Positions 49,212-57,955 of a stretch of 64,000 nt of DNA are shown here, one piece after another. The notes beneath the pieces are model-generated. The model had not been told where the DNA came from. It did no database searches and saw only the letters and a list, made by a program, of their open reading frames with translations. Source of the DNA: Labilibaculum manganireducens (GTDB lineage: Bacteria; Bacteroidota; Bacteroidia; Bacteroidales; Marinifilaceae); NCBI RefSeq assembly GCF_002843385.1, contig NZ_MVDE01000012.1, forward strand, positions 1 to 64,000. Direction: 5' to 3'. The position numbers and the translations under genes were made by a program. The first letter of the stretch is position 1. Every line of letters begins with the position of its first letter.

Positions 49212-50093
49212 TTATTGATTGTATCCGAAATCTTTTAAATGAGAGTCTTTGCTTCTCCAGTCTTTTGCAACTTTAACGTATAGTTTTAAAAACACCTTTT
49301 TCCCAAAGAATTTTTCCATGTCCAGTCGGGCTTCAGTTCCAACTTTCTTCAGAGCTTTCCCCTGGTGTCCAATGATGATTCCTTTTTGAGAAGTTCGTTC
49401 AACATTAATTACTGCCATAATGTTGATGATTTTAGGCTCATCTTTAAATTCTTCAACAACTACTTCTACCGAATATGGAATTTCTTTGTCGTAGTTGGTC
49501 AGTATCTTTTCTCTAATAATCTCGTTAACAAAAAAACGGGATGGTTTATCTGTTAGTTCGTCTTTCGCGAAAAAAGGAGGACCTTCCGGCAATAATTCCA
49601 AAATGCGGTTAAACAAATTCGGAACGTTAAAATTCTCAGTTGCCGACATTGGGAATATTTCAGCTTTAGGAAGTGTTACTTTCCATCTGTCTACCAGTTT
49701 ATTTAATTTTTCCTGATCAGATAAATCAATCTTGTTGATCAGCAAAAGAACCGGGATGTCAGAATTTTGTACCTTTTTAAGGAATTCTTCGTTTTTATCG
49801 ATGGTTTCAATAACGTCGGTAACATATAAAATAACGTCAGCATCAACCAATGCCGAAGTTGAAAATTTCATCATCGACTCCTGAAGCTTGTAGTTTGGTT
49901 GCAAAACCCCTGGTGTATCAGAGTATACAATTTGAAAATCATCACCATTAACAATTCCTTTAATTCGGTGACGCGTAGTTTGTGATTTCGACGTAATAAT
50001 TGAGATGCGTTCCCCAACCAAATTATTCATTAAGGTTGATTTCCCAACGTTGGGATTTCCAATAATATTTACAAAACCTGATTTATGAGGCAT
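49212..50093 (-). CDS. era: GTPase Era
   Basis: A 293-residue GTPase that binds the 3' end of 16S rRNA during 30S maturation. G motifs: [24 protein letters not shown] and NKIDLSD. A C-terminal KH domain follows with IIGHQGKALKKVGTEARLDM. The start is an ATG at 50093. On the minus strand TATCTTTG (50123-50130 region) resembles a -7 box. It is upstream of der in the same direction. Confidence 0.96.
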   Translation of the reverse strand: MPHKSGFVNIIGNPNVGKSTLMNNLVGERISIITSKSQTTRHRIKGIVNGDDFQIVYSDTPGVLQPNYKLQESMMKFSTSALVDADVILYVTDVIETIDKNEEFLKKVQNSDIPVLLLINKIDLSDQEKLNKLVDRWKVTLPKAEIFPMSATENFNVPNLFNRILELLPEGPPFFAKDELTDKPSRFFVNEIIREKILTNYDKEIPYSVEVVVEEFKDEPKIINIMAVINVERTSQKGIIIGHQGKALKKVGTEARLDMEKFFGKKVFLKLYVKVAKDWRSKDSHLKDFGYNQ

Positions 50094-50379
50094 ATGTACT
50101 CCAATTTAGTGATTTAAAAATTTTTGCAAAGATAGTACAATTAATACCATTTACGAAAATGTCTGCCACTCATTAAGATGGAATAAAGATTTTTATAGAA
50201 ATATCAATATATAATGGTTTAAAAGTCCTAATTCGAAGTGCAGGTGTGGCTTAAGTTTTAATGTTTTGATTTTGCAGTGTGTTGCAAAGACTGTTTGTGT
50301 GATTTGTTTTTATTTTCTAAAACTATATATTTGTAGCAGAATAAGAGATGAAATCTTGTTCTAACATATTTTATTGTTT
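50094..50379. promoter_or_regulatory. Divergent promoter region, era / riboflavin operon
   Basis: The AT-rich 5' part of the spacer between era and the FMN riboswitch. It contains the era promoter region (minus strand) and that of the rib operon (plus strand). TATATTTG at 50325-50332 is a fair Bacteroidota -7 box, about 50 bp before the riboswitch. No other gene or RNA is visible here. Confidence 0.4.
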
Positions 50380-50490
50380 CTTCAGGGCAGGGTGAAATTC
50401 CCGACCGGCGGTGATAGTCCGCGAATCTTTAACGAGATTGAACTGGTGTGATTCCAGTACCGACAGTACAGTCTGGATGGGAGAAGAAAA
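50380..50490 (+). ncRNA. FMN riboswitch (RFN element)
   Basis: The RFN signature is clear: CAGGGCAGGGTGAAATTCCC, then ACCGGCGGTGATAGTCCGCGA, a variable arm, GGTGTGATTCCAGTACCGACAGT and a closing GTCTGGATGGGAGAAGA. It binds flavin mononucleotide. A terminator hairpin follows at 50560-50600, so FMN should cause premature transcription termination of ribD-ribE-ribBA-ribH. The ends of the aptamer are estimated. Confidence 0.96.
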
Positions 50491-50559
50491 ACAATTGATC
50501 AATTTGATTGATTTCATGTCAATGGAAATTATTTCCGTTTGGCTATACCTATAATGGAT

Positions 50560-50600
50560 GCCCTGAATAGTTTAATGAACTGTTCAGGGCTTTTTGTTTT
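50560..50600 (+). terminator. Attenuator hairpin of the FMN riboswitch
   Basis: GCCCTGAATAGTT (50560-50572) pairs along its whole length with AACTGTTCAGGGC (50578-50590), one T-G wobble, then TTTTTGTTTTT. It lies between aptamer and ribD. An ORF read from 50539 runs across it, which is why the true ribD start is taken as downstream. Confidence 0.88.
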
Positions 50601-50601
50601 T

Positions 50602-51711
50602 ATGCAAATGAGTAAAGAGTATCAATACATGCAAAGAGCCTTCGAGTTGGCTAAAAAGGGAATAGGAAGAGTAAATCCTAATCCTTTGGTTGGTGCTGTA
50701 ATTGTTCGTGATGATAAAATTATCGGGGAAGGATATCATGAATATTTTGGCGGGCCGCATGCTGAGGTAAATGCATTTCTGTCTGCAACAGAATCTGTAG
50801 AAGGAGCAATAATGTATGTTACTTTGGAACCATGCTCTCATTATGGAAAAACACCGCCTTGCGCCGAAGCAATCGTGAAAAATAAAATTGCTAAAGTGGT
50901 GATTGGGATGTTGGATCCAAATCCATTGGTGGCGGGAAAAGGAGTGAAGTTATTAGAGGATAATGGAATTGAGGTTGAATACGGTTATTTGTGCGAAGAA
51001 TTAAGTCAGATGAATCGTGTTTTTCTGAAATTTATTCAAAATAGAATTCCCTATGTGGTGATGAAAACAGCCATGACTCTGGATGGGAAAATTGCCAGTG
51101 AAACGGGTGATTCCCGTTGGGTTTCCAACGAAAAATCACGGGCGCGTGTTCATCAGTTAAGAAATGAACTGGCAGGAATCATGATTGGTGTTGATACGGT
51201 GATTGCCGATGATCCGATGCTGACGACCAGATTGGAAAAAGGAGAAGGACGAAATCCGGTAAGGATAGTGGTGGACAGTACTGCGCGGATTCCTTTGGAA
51301 TCAAAAATATTGAATACGGGTGTTCAGGCCAAAACAATTGTTGCTGTAACAGATAAAGCTGATTCCGTAAAGATTGCACAAATTGAAGACTTAGGAAATT
51401 CCGTTATTATTTCAAAATCCAGAAATGGAAGAGTTGACCTTACTGATTTGATGATGAAACTTGGAGAGACAGGAATGGATGGGATTCTTTTGGAAGGTGG
51501 AGCAACACTCAATTTTTCGGCTTTAGAGGCCGGAATTGTTGATGAGGTAGTGTCTTTTATTGCTCCAAAAATTATTGGCGGAGCAAATTCCAAATCACCG
51601 GTCGGCGGCGAAGGAATCAAATTTATGAAAGATGCCATCGAATTGGAGAATATTAAAATAGGTCAGCTTGGAAATGATCTGATGCTGACCGGAAAAATAA
51701 AAAAAGTGTAG
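50602..51711 (+). CDS. ribD: Riboflavin biosynthesis deaminase/reductase RibD
   Basis: A bifunctional enzyme that deaminates diaminohydroxyphosphoribosylaminopyrimidine and reduces the product. The zinc deaminase half has GGPHAEVNAF and LEPCSHYGKTPPCAEAI; the reductase half begins near VVMKTAMTLDGKIASETGDS and has GIMIGVDTVIADDPMLTTR and GILLEGGATLNFS. The start at 50602 (or ATG 50608, MSKEYQYMQRAF) follows the attenuator hairpin. An upstream ATG at 50539 would put the terminator inside the coding region and adds 21 residues not seen in RibD. First gene of the rib operon. Confidence 0.95.
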   Translation: MQMSKEYQYMQRAFELAKKGIGRVNPNPLVGAVIVRDDKIIGEGYHEYFGGPHAEVNAFLSATESVEGAIMYVTLEPCSHYGKTPPCAEAIVKNKIAKVVIGMLDPNPLVAGKGVKLLEDNGIEVEYGYLCEELSQMNRVFLKFIQNRIPYVVMKTAMTLDGKIASETGDSRWVSNEKSRARVHQLRNELAGIMIGVDTVIADDPMLTTRLEKGEGRNPVRIVVDSTARIPLESKILNTGVQAKTIVAVTDKADSVKIAQIEDLGNSVIISKSRNGRVDLTDLMMKLGETGMDGILLEGGATLNFSALEAGIVDEVVSFIAPKIIGGANSKSPVGGEGIKFMKDAIELENIKIGQLGNDLMLTGKIKKV

Positions 51712-51769
51712 CAGATAGTGGATGCTTTGTAATCTGATAGCTGTTTACCGATAACTGATAATTGAAAAA

Positions 51770-52429
51770 ATGTTTACAGGTTTAATTGAAGAAATAGGAA
51801 GCATTAAGTCCATTCAAAGTGGAGGCAAGTCAATTCGATTGACCGTTTCGGCCCGTAAAATTATGGATGATGTGAAGCTGGGTGATAGTATTGCAGCCAA
51901 TGGAATTTGTTTGACAGTGGTTAGCTTTAATTCTACTGGTTTTTCGGCAGATGTTATGCCGGAGACAATGAGCCGAACAAATTTCGGATTGTTGGGAGCG
52001 GGAAGCCGCGTGAATTTAGAGCGGGCTCTTCGCGTTGGCGACCGAATGGGTGGTCATATGGTAAGTGGACATATTGATGGTTTGGGCGAAGTTGCAGGCA
52101 GGGAGCATGATGATAATGCCATTTGGGTTAGCATTGCGGCACCTGGTAATATATTGAAATATATTGTGGAGAAAGGTTCTGTTGCCATTGATGGTATCAG
52201 TTTGACTGTGGCTTATGTGGATGAGAAAATTTTTAAAGTTTCAATTATTCCGCTTACACAGGAAGATACAACTTTAACTTCTAAGAAAAAGGGAGAAAAA
52301 GTAAATCTGGAATGCGATATAACTGCAAAGTATATTGAGAAATTCTTGTTTCATAGAGATGAGGAAAGTGCTCAGGTGGAGAAATCGGATATTTCGATGA
52401 ATTTCCTCAAAGAGAATGGATTTGCATAA
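51770..52429 (+). CDS. ribE: Riboflavin synthase alpha chain
   Basis: A 219-residue riboflavin synthase (trimer) that dismutates two 6,7-dimethyl-8-ribityllumazines. Both lumazine-binding repeats are visible: MFTGLIEEIGSIKSI with SIAANGICLTVVSF, and GGHMVSGHIDGLGEVAGREH with VAIDGISLTVAYVD. The first residues MFTGLIEE are universally conserved. It starts 58 bp after ribD. The spacer holds no other gene. Confidence 0.95.
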   Translation: MFTGLIEEIGSIKSIQSGGKSIRLTVSARKIMDDVKLGDSIAANGICLTVVSFNSTGFSADVMPETMSRTNFGLLGAGSRVNLERALRVGDRMGGHMVSGHIDGLGEVAGREHDDNAIWVSIAAPGNILKYIVEKGSVAIDGISLTVAYVDEKIFKVSIIPLTQEDTTLTSKKKGEKVNLECDITAKYIEKFLFHRDEESAQVEKSDISMNFLKENGFA

Positions 52430-52525
52430 GATTAAAAAATAATAGAAAAATAAGAGGTGAATATTTTCGAGAGGTTTTTAAACTCATATCTAGAATCTAA
52501 CATCTCATATCTAAATAAATAAACT

Positions 52526-53764
52526 ATGAAATTTCATACAATTGAAGAAGCGATTGAAGACATCAAATTAGGGAAGATGATTGTGGTGGTTGACGATGAA
52601 GATCGTGAAAATGAGGGGGATTTGTTGATGGCGGCGGAAATGGTTACTCCTGAGGCAATCAATTTTATGGCCCGACAGGCTGGAGGATTGATTTGTATGC
52701 CAATTATAAAGGAACGTTTGGATGAGTTGAATATCGATATGATGGTGTACCATAATACTGATGCGAAGCAAACGGCCTTTACCGTAAGTATTGATGCTGC
52801 AGATTGTTCAACCGGCATTTCTGCTCACGAACGTGCGCATACAATACAAAAAGTGTTTGATAAGAATGCCAAAGCGGAAGATTTTACCCGTCCGGGACAT
52901 ATTTTCCCTTTGGTAGCACGTAAAAATGGAGTTTTGGTTCGTGCAGGACACACCGAAGCAGCTGTTGATCTGGCAAGAATGGCTGGACTGTATCCGGCAG
53001 GTGTGATTTGTGAAATTATGAATGAGGATGGGACTATGGCTCGTGTTCCTCAGCTCAGAGAATACATCAAAAAGCATGATTTAAAAATGGTTACGATTGC
53101 TGATTTGATCGAGTATCGCAGACAAACAGAGAGCGTAATCGAAAAAGTAACTGAAACAGCAATGCCAACAAAACATGGCGAATTTAGAGCTCATGGTTTT
53201 GTCAATAAAATTACCGGTGAGCATCATGTCGCTTTGGTAAAAGGAGATATTGATACTTCTGAACCTGTGTTGGTTCGGGTTCATTCTGAATGTTTAACCG
53301 GTGATGCGTTTGGTTCTATGCGTTGCGACTGCGGCGATCAGCTGCAGGAAGCTTTGCGAAGAATCGAAGAGGCTGGTAGAGGTGTGTTGTTATATATGCG
53401 TCAGGAAGGCCGGGGAATTGGTTTAATTAATAAATTAAAGGCTTACCAGCTTCAGGATATGGGGATGGATACTGTTGAAGCAAATTTGGCATTAGGATTT
53501 AAGGCCGATTTACGTGATTATGGTATTGGTGCCGCTATTTTAGCTGAATTGGGTGTTAAGAATTTGACTTTAATGACCAATAATCCGCTGAAAGTTGCTG
53601 GTTTAAAAGGATATGGATTGAAGATTGTTGCACGTGAAGAGATTGAAATGACTTGCAATGAAAAGAATGAATTCTATCTGCAGACCAAAATGAATAAAAT
53701 GGGTCATCTATTGCATCAGGATGTAAAGTGGAATTTGCAAAACGATGATAAAAAGATAAAATAA
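52526..53764 (+). CDS. ribBA: RibBA: DHBP synthase / GTP cyclohydrolase II
   Basis: A 412-residue fusion. The N-terminal 3,4-dihydroxy-2-butanone-4-phosphate synthase half has [18 protein letters not shown], and ATERAHT-like [10 protein letters not shown] and [11 protein letters not shown]. The C-terminal GTP cyclohydrolase II half has the zinc Cys set in [20 protein letters not shown] and the motif [20 protein letters not shown]. It makes both precursors of lumazine, feeding RibD and RibH. The spacer before it has short repeats (CTCATATCTA at 52483-52492 and 52504-52513). Confidence 0.95.
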   Translation: MKFHTIEEAIEDIKLGKMIVVVDDEDRENEGDLLMAAEMVTPEAINFMARQAGGLICMPIIKERLDELNIDMMVYHNTDAKQTAFTVSIDAADCSTGISAHERAHTIQKVFDKNAKAEDFTRPGHIFPLVARKNGVLVRAGHTEAAVDLARMAGLYPAGVICEIMNEDGTMARVPQLREYIKKHDLKMVTIADLIEYRRQTESVIEKVTETAMPTKHGEFRAHGFVNKITGEHHVALVKGDIDTSEPVLVRVHSECLTGDAFGSMRCDCGDQLQEALRRIEEAGRGVLLYMRQEGRGIGLINKLKAYQLQDMGMDTVEANLALGFKADLRDYGIGAAILAELGVKNLTLMTNNPLKVAGLKGYGLKIVAREEIEMTCNEKNEFYLQTKMNKMGHLLHQDVKWNLQNDDKKIK

Positions 53765-53864
53765 GTATATGTGTTAATGAGTGAATGAGGTAACAAGAAT
53801 TGCTTTTTGAAGAAGAGTAATCTCACAGCTGAAATCTCATTTCTCACATCTAAAATCAAATAAA

Positions 53865-54326
53865 ATGAATATTATTGAAGGTAAGCTTATTGCGAAAGAT
53901 TTAAAATTCGGTATTGTTGCCGGTCGTTTTAACGAATTTATTGGAGGTAAATTGTTAGCAGGTGCTTTGGATGCTATCAACCGTCATGGAGCTTCAACCG
54001 ATGATGTAGATGTCGCCTGGGTTCCCGGAGCATTTGAAATTCCATTGATTGCCAAGAAGATGGCAAAAAGCGGCAAATACGATGCGGTTATTTGTTTGGG
54101 TGCGGTAATTAAAGGTTCAACTCCTCATTTTGAGTATGTGTCGAGCGAAGTAACTAAAGGAGTTGCAAGTGTTTCCTTAGATTCGGAAGTGCCTGTTATT
54201 TTTGGTGTTTTAACTACCGATTCTATTGAGCAGGCTATTGAACGTGCCGGAACTAAAGCTGGAAACAAGGGATTCGAAGCCGCGGTATCTGCCATTGAGA
54301 TGGCTAATTTGCTGAAGCAATTTTAA
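53865..54326 (+). CDS. ribH: 6,7-dimethyl-8-ribityllumazine synthase
   Basis: A 153-residue lumazine synthase that condenses RibD product and DHBP. Motifs: [59 protein letters not shown] and [20 protein letters not shown] with the final [18 protein letters not shown]. Last gene of the rib operon, 100 bp after ribBA, followed by a terminator. Confidence 0.96.
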   Translation: MNIIEGKLIAKDLKFGIVAGRFNEFIGGKLLAGALDAINRHGASTDDVDVAWVPGAFEIPLIAKKMAKSGKYDAVICLGAVIKGSTPHFEYVSSEVTKGVASVSLDSEVPVIFGVLTTDSIEQAIERAGTKAGNKGFEAAVSAIEMANLLKQF

Positions 54327-54347
54327 GAATACAATATATCAAAAAAA

Positions 54348-54376
54348 ATCCCGGCAGTGATGCCGGGATTTTTTTA
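54348..54376 (+). terminator. Terminator of the riboflavin operon
   Basis: ATCCCGGCA (54348-54356) pairs with TGCCGGGAT (54361-54369) around GTGA, and T7 follows. A run of A on the left could also let it serve the minus-strand gene. Confidence 0.92.
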
Positions 54377-54408
54377 TACAATGTCTACTGAGTAGATACT
54401 TCCTGCGA

Positions 54409-55908
54409 TTAATATATTTTAAGCATGTTTACCTCTTTTTCGCTTAGGAATCTCCATTTCCCTCTTGGGATGTTTTTCTTTGTGATGCCTGCAAAAAGTA
54501 CGCGGTCCAATTTTTCGATTTCGTAACCCAGATGCTCAAAAATGCGTCGAACAATTCTGTTTCGGCCCGAATGGATTTCTATTCCAACCTGAGTTTTATC
54601 AGTTTCACTGGTAAAACTAATGGCATCAGCCTTAATTTCTCCGTCTTCTAATTCAAGTCCGGCAATTACCTGATCTAGTTCTTCCTGAGAAATTGGTCTG
54701 TCAAGGAATACATGGTAAATCTTTTTTTTGTTGTAGCTCGGATGAGTAAGACGTTTTGTTAAATCGCCATCGTTGGTGAAAATTAAAACCCCGGTAGTCA
54801 TACGATCCAGTCTCCCTACAGGATAAACTCTTTCAGGACATGCATGACGAATTAAATCCATAACCGTTTTTCTTCCCAGAGGATCATCAAGAGTAGTCAC
54901 AAAATCTTTGGGTTTGTTTAAAACCAAATAGACTTTTGCTTCGGCCTCCAGTTGTTTACCATCCATACAAACTACATCATCAATGTTTACTTTGGTGCCA
55001 ACCTCTTTAACGATTTCGCCGTTAACGGTTATTCTGCCTTCTTCAATTCGCAGGTCTGCAGCTCTTCTTGAACATGCTCCTGTGTTCGAAATGTATTTGT
55101 TAAGCCTAAGGATACCATCTTCCGGACCTGATAGTTTAGCAAAAGCCAGTTGTTTTTTCTTGCTGTAATGCTTTTTTTGAAGCGTTTCTTTATCGGGTTT
55201 GTTTTTAAAACGATCATAAGGTTTTGCAGTAGAATCTTGATCTTCATCAAAATCGTCTGCAAATCTTTTTTTGTTTTCTGTGAATTCTGATCTTTCTCCT
55301 CCTCTTTTTGAGCGGTCAGAATCTCTTCCCGGTCTGAAGTTTGAGTCTTCAGATCTGTGTCTTCTTCTGTCAGAATTTTCTGATCTGCCGCCATAGTTGT
55401 GATCTCGTGATTCTGAATCCCGGCCAAATTTACTGGTTGAGTCTCCAAATCGGGGTTTTCCTCTGTAAGAGTCTTTTTCAGATCTGTTGTCGTCAGATCT
55501 TCTTGATGATCCTGATCTTGAATCAGAACCTCGTGAAGTTCTGTAGGAATCACTGTTGCGTCTGTCAGAACTTTCTGATCTGCTGCCAGTATTTCGATTT
55601 CTTGAATCCGAATCCCTGCCAAATTTGCGATTTGGCTCTTCCGATCCGGATCTTCTTCTGTCGGAACCTCTTTCCGAACTGTCACCATCAGATTTTCTTG
55701 ATGATTGTGATCTTGTGTTCTCTCTTTGAAAAGGTTTTTCTGAATTGTCTCTTCGTTGTCGGGGATATTCTGATCTCCCCTCATTGTTGCGTGATTCTGA
55801 ATCCTTTTTGAATCGCGGATTTGTACCACCAGATTTCTTGTCGTTTTCTGTTTTTGATCTAAAAGAAGATTTCTCTCTTCTATCTTTCCCGTATTTTTTT
55901 TCTTCCAT
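54409..55908 (-). CDS. RluB/RsuA-type pseudouridine synthase with long RSD tail
   Basis: A pseudouridine synthase of about 499 residues. Residues about 1-230 are an extreme low-complexity tail of Arg, Ser, Asp, Gly, Asn and Glu with repeated units (for example SDRR-, DSESRDHNYGGRSE-). The S4 RNA-binding domain (LRLNKYISNTGACSRRAADL) starts near residue 267, and the catalytic Asp (GRLDRMTTGVLIFTNDGD) is at 368. The family modifies 23S rRNA in the RluB or RsuA manner. The ATG at 55908 (MEEKKYGKDRR) is preferred to 55926. The tail may bind RNA or phase-separate; that is inference. Confidence 0.88.
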   Translation of the reverse strand: MEEKKYGKDRREKSSFRSKTENDKKSGGTNPRFKKDSESRNNEGRSEYPRQRRDNSEKPFQRENTRSQSSRKSDGDSSERGSDRRRSGSEEPNRKFGRDSDSRNRNTGSRSESSDRRNSDSYRTSRGSDSRSGSSRRSDDNRSEKDSYRGKPRFGDSTSKFGRDSESRDHNYGGRSENSDRRRHRSEDSNFRPGRDSDRSKRGGERSEFTENKKRFADDFDEDQDSTAKPYDRFKNKPDKETLQKKHYSKKKQLAFAKLSGPEDGILRLNKYISNTGACSRRAADLRIEEGRITVNGEIVKEVGTKVNIDDVVCMDGKQLEAEAKVYLVLNKPKDFVTTLDDPLGRKTVMDLIRHACPERVYPVGRLDRMTTGVLIFTNDGDLTKRLTHPSYNKKKIYHVFLDRPISQEELDQVIAGLELEDGEIKADAISFTSETDKTQVGIEIHSGRNRIVRRIFEHLGYEIEKLDRVLFAGITKKNIPRGKWRFLSEKEVNMLKIY

Positions 55909-56041
55909 TTTTGAGTAAATGATCATTGTTCTGAACCTGCAAAGGTACTAATAATCAAAGAATATATTAATTACACCAGTTAAAAAAGTGAAATAAAGAA
56001 AATCAATTTCAGTTTTGCTTTTTTACTCTTGATCGAAATTA

Positions 56042-56049
56042 TAAATTTG
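56042..56049 (+). promoter_or_regulatory. TAnnTTTG promoter box before glmM-like gene
   Basis: TAAATTTG (56042-56049) matches the Bacteroidota -7 element. A TTTG at 56014-56017 lies 24 bp before it. The ATG of the gene is at 56127. Confidence 0.4.
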
Positions 56050-56126
56050 TCATACAAATTAGGTGCTGAATGTTTGTTCAGAATCTTTTTTTAAGAATCA
56101 GTAAACATTAAAACTTGATAAATAAT

Positions 56127-57515
56127 ATGGCATTAATTAAATCAATTTCCGGAATCAGAGGAACGATTGGCGGTAAGGTTGGAGATGGATTAAGTCCTCT
56201 TGATGTTGTGAAATTTTCAGCAGCATATGGTACTTGGGTATTACGAAGAAACAACGGGCAAAAGGTAAAAGTAGTTGTTGGACGGGATGCCCGGATTTCC
56301 GGCGAAATGGTCGATATGCTTGTAGTTGGCACTCTTTTGGGCTTAGGAATTGATGTTGTGGAAATTGGCTTGGCAACTACACCAACCACTGAAATTGCAG
56401 TTACCGAAGAACAAGCTCAGGGAGGTATTATTTTAACTGCCAGTCACAATCCAAAACAATGGAATGCATTAAAACTACTCGATGAAAAAGGTGAGTTTTT
56501 GAACGATAAGGATGGAAAAATTGTTCTTTCCATTGCTGATAATGAAGATTTTCTATTTGCAGATGTAGATGATTTAGGTCAGCTTTCTCATGTAGATAAT
56601 TACACCCAAAAGCATATTGATCATGTTTTAGCACTTAAGTTGGTTGATGTTGATGCAATAAAAAAAGCAAATTTTACGGTTGCTGTTGATGCAGTAAATT
56701 CGGTTGGAGGTATTGTAATTCCACAATTATTGAAAGCCTTGGGTGTTGAAAATGTTGTAGAATTATATTGCGAACCAAACGGACAATTTCCTCACAATCC
56801 GGAGCCGTTGCCAGAGCATTTAACTGAAATTGCTTCGATAATGAAGGAAGGTAAGGCCGATTTAGGATTTGTAGTTGATCCGGACGTTGATCGTTTGGCT
56901 ATTGTGAATGAAGATGGAAGCATGTTTGGTGAAGAATATACATTGGTGGCATGCGCTGATTACGTATTGGCAAATACACCTGGAAATACTGTTTCAAATC
57001 TTTCATCAACCCGTGCTTTGCGCGATGTTACAGAAAAACATGGAGGAACATACGAAGCTTCGGCTGTTGGTGAGGTGAATGTCGTTACCAAAATGAAAGA
57101 GAACAATGCGATAATTGGTGGTGAGGGTAACGGAGGTATTATTTACCCTGAAAGTCATTATGGAAGAGATGCTTTGGTTGGGGTTGCATTGATCTTAACG
57201 CACATGGCAAAAACAAAGAAAAAAGCTTCGGAGCTCCGAGCAGGTTATCCGAATTATTTCATTTCCAAGAATAAAATTCAGCTGACACCGGAAATCGATG
57301 TTGATGCGGTTTTAGTTGCAATGAAGGAGAAATACAGAGATGAGAAAGTGAATGACATTGATGGTGTTAAAATTGATTTTGCATCGGAATGGGTTCATCT
57401 TCGAAAATCAAATACGGAACCGATTATCCGAATTTATTCGGAGAGCGAAAATGAGGATACAGCAAATCAATTGGCAGAAAAAATCATTTCAGAGATTAAG
57501 GAAATAATTAAATAA
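56127..57515 (+). CDS. glmM: Phosphoglucosamine/phosphohexo-mutase
   Basis: A 462-residue alpha-D-phosphohexomutase. The phosphoserine loop is TASHNPKQWNALK, the metal loop is DPDVDRLAIVNEDG, the sugar-binding loop is GEGNGGIIYPESHYGRDAL, and the C-terminal phosphate loop is RKSNTEPIIRIYSES. GlmM assignment (glucosamine-6-P to glucosamine-1-P) is likely from the GGEGNGG loop, but a phosphomannomutase or phosphoglucomutase is possible. The ATG at 56127 is preferred over a TTG at 56115. Monocistronic. Confidence 0.85.
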   Translation: MALIKSISGIRGTIGGKVGDGLSPLDVVKFSAAYGTWVLRRNNGQKVKVVVGRDARISGEMVDMLVVGTLLGLGIDVVEIGLATTPTTEIAVTEEQAQGGIILTASHNPKQWNALKLLDEKGEFLNDKDGKIVLSIADNEDFLFADVDDLGQLSHVDNYTQKHIDHVLALKLVDVDAIKKANFTVAVDAVNSVGGIVIPQLLKALGVENVVELYCEPNGQFPHNPEPLPEHLTEIASIMKEGKADLGFVVDPDVDRLAIVNEDGSMFGEEYTLVACADYVLANTPGNTVSNLSSTRALRDVTEKHGGTYEASAVGEVNVVTKMKENNAIIGGEGNGGIIYPESHYGRDALVGVALILTHMAKTKKKASELRAGYPNYFISKNKIQLTPEIDVDAVLVAMKEKYRDEKVNDIDGVKIDFASEWVHLRKSNTEPIIRIYSESENEDTANQLAEKIISEIKEIIK

Positions 57516-57531
57516 TAATTTATTTTTGAGA

Positions 57532-57565
57532 AGCGCAGGAATTAATTTTTCCTGCGCTTTTTTTG
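57532..57565 (+). terminator. Terminator of the glmM-like gene
   Basis: AAGCGCAGGAA (57532-57542) and TTCCTGCGCTT (57550-57560) form an 11-bp stem, followed by T7. Confidence 0.9.
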
Positions 57566-57955
57566 TTGATAAAAGAAAATTTTCCGTAATCGTTTGCATT
57601 TGCTCGATCTTAAAAAATTAAAGCTTTTTTGGAACGATTTAATCAGATTTATTCCGATTTAATTTTACCTCAGAATTCCTATTCTCCTTGCTAAATGTGA
57701 CTTCTGATAAACAGATCTGTTTGTCGTTATTGAATAGAAGAGCCTGTATGGGTGTTTATACCCAGTTTAGAAATAGTTAAATATGTCAGAAGTTAGATAA
57801 TTGTAATCTAATTTTTATATATTTAAGTGAGACTGTTGAAAAGCAGGTCTTTTTCTGAATTATTTTCTGGCATTGTGTATATATTTGCTAGCCAATAAAG
57901 AAAAAATTCTCCATTGATACGAATACAAATAGATATAATCAAAGATTAAAGCCTT
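57566..57955. promoter_or_regulatory. mdh upstream region with a 14-bp palindrome
   Basis: A spacer of about 390 bp. AAACAGATCTGTTT (57709-57722) is a perfect palindrome, about 235 bp before mdh. TATATTTG (57880-57887) is a plausible -7 box. No gene, riboswitch or RNA is obvious in the region. Confidence 0.4.

Noticed and set aside
50539-50601. 21-residue N-terminal extension of RibD
   Set aside because: It contains the attenuator hairpin of the FMN riboswitch and does not match RibD.
55341-55811. 156-codon open frame on the plus strand over the same tail
   Set aside because: A Cys/Phe/Ile-rich shadow of the same repeat, with no plausible start or family.
55029-55829. Long open frame inside the pseudouridine synthase tail, minus strand other frame
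   Set aside because: It arises from the biased repeat DNA of the tail; it has no domain and overlaps a well-supported gene.
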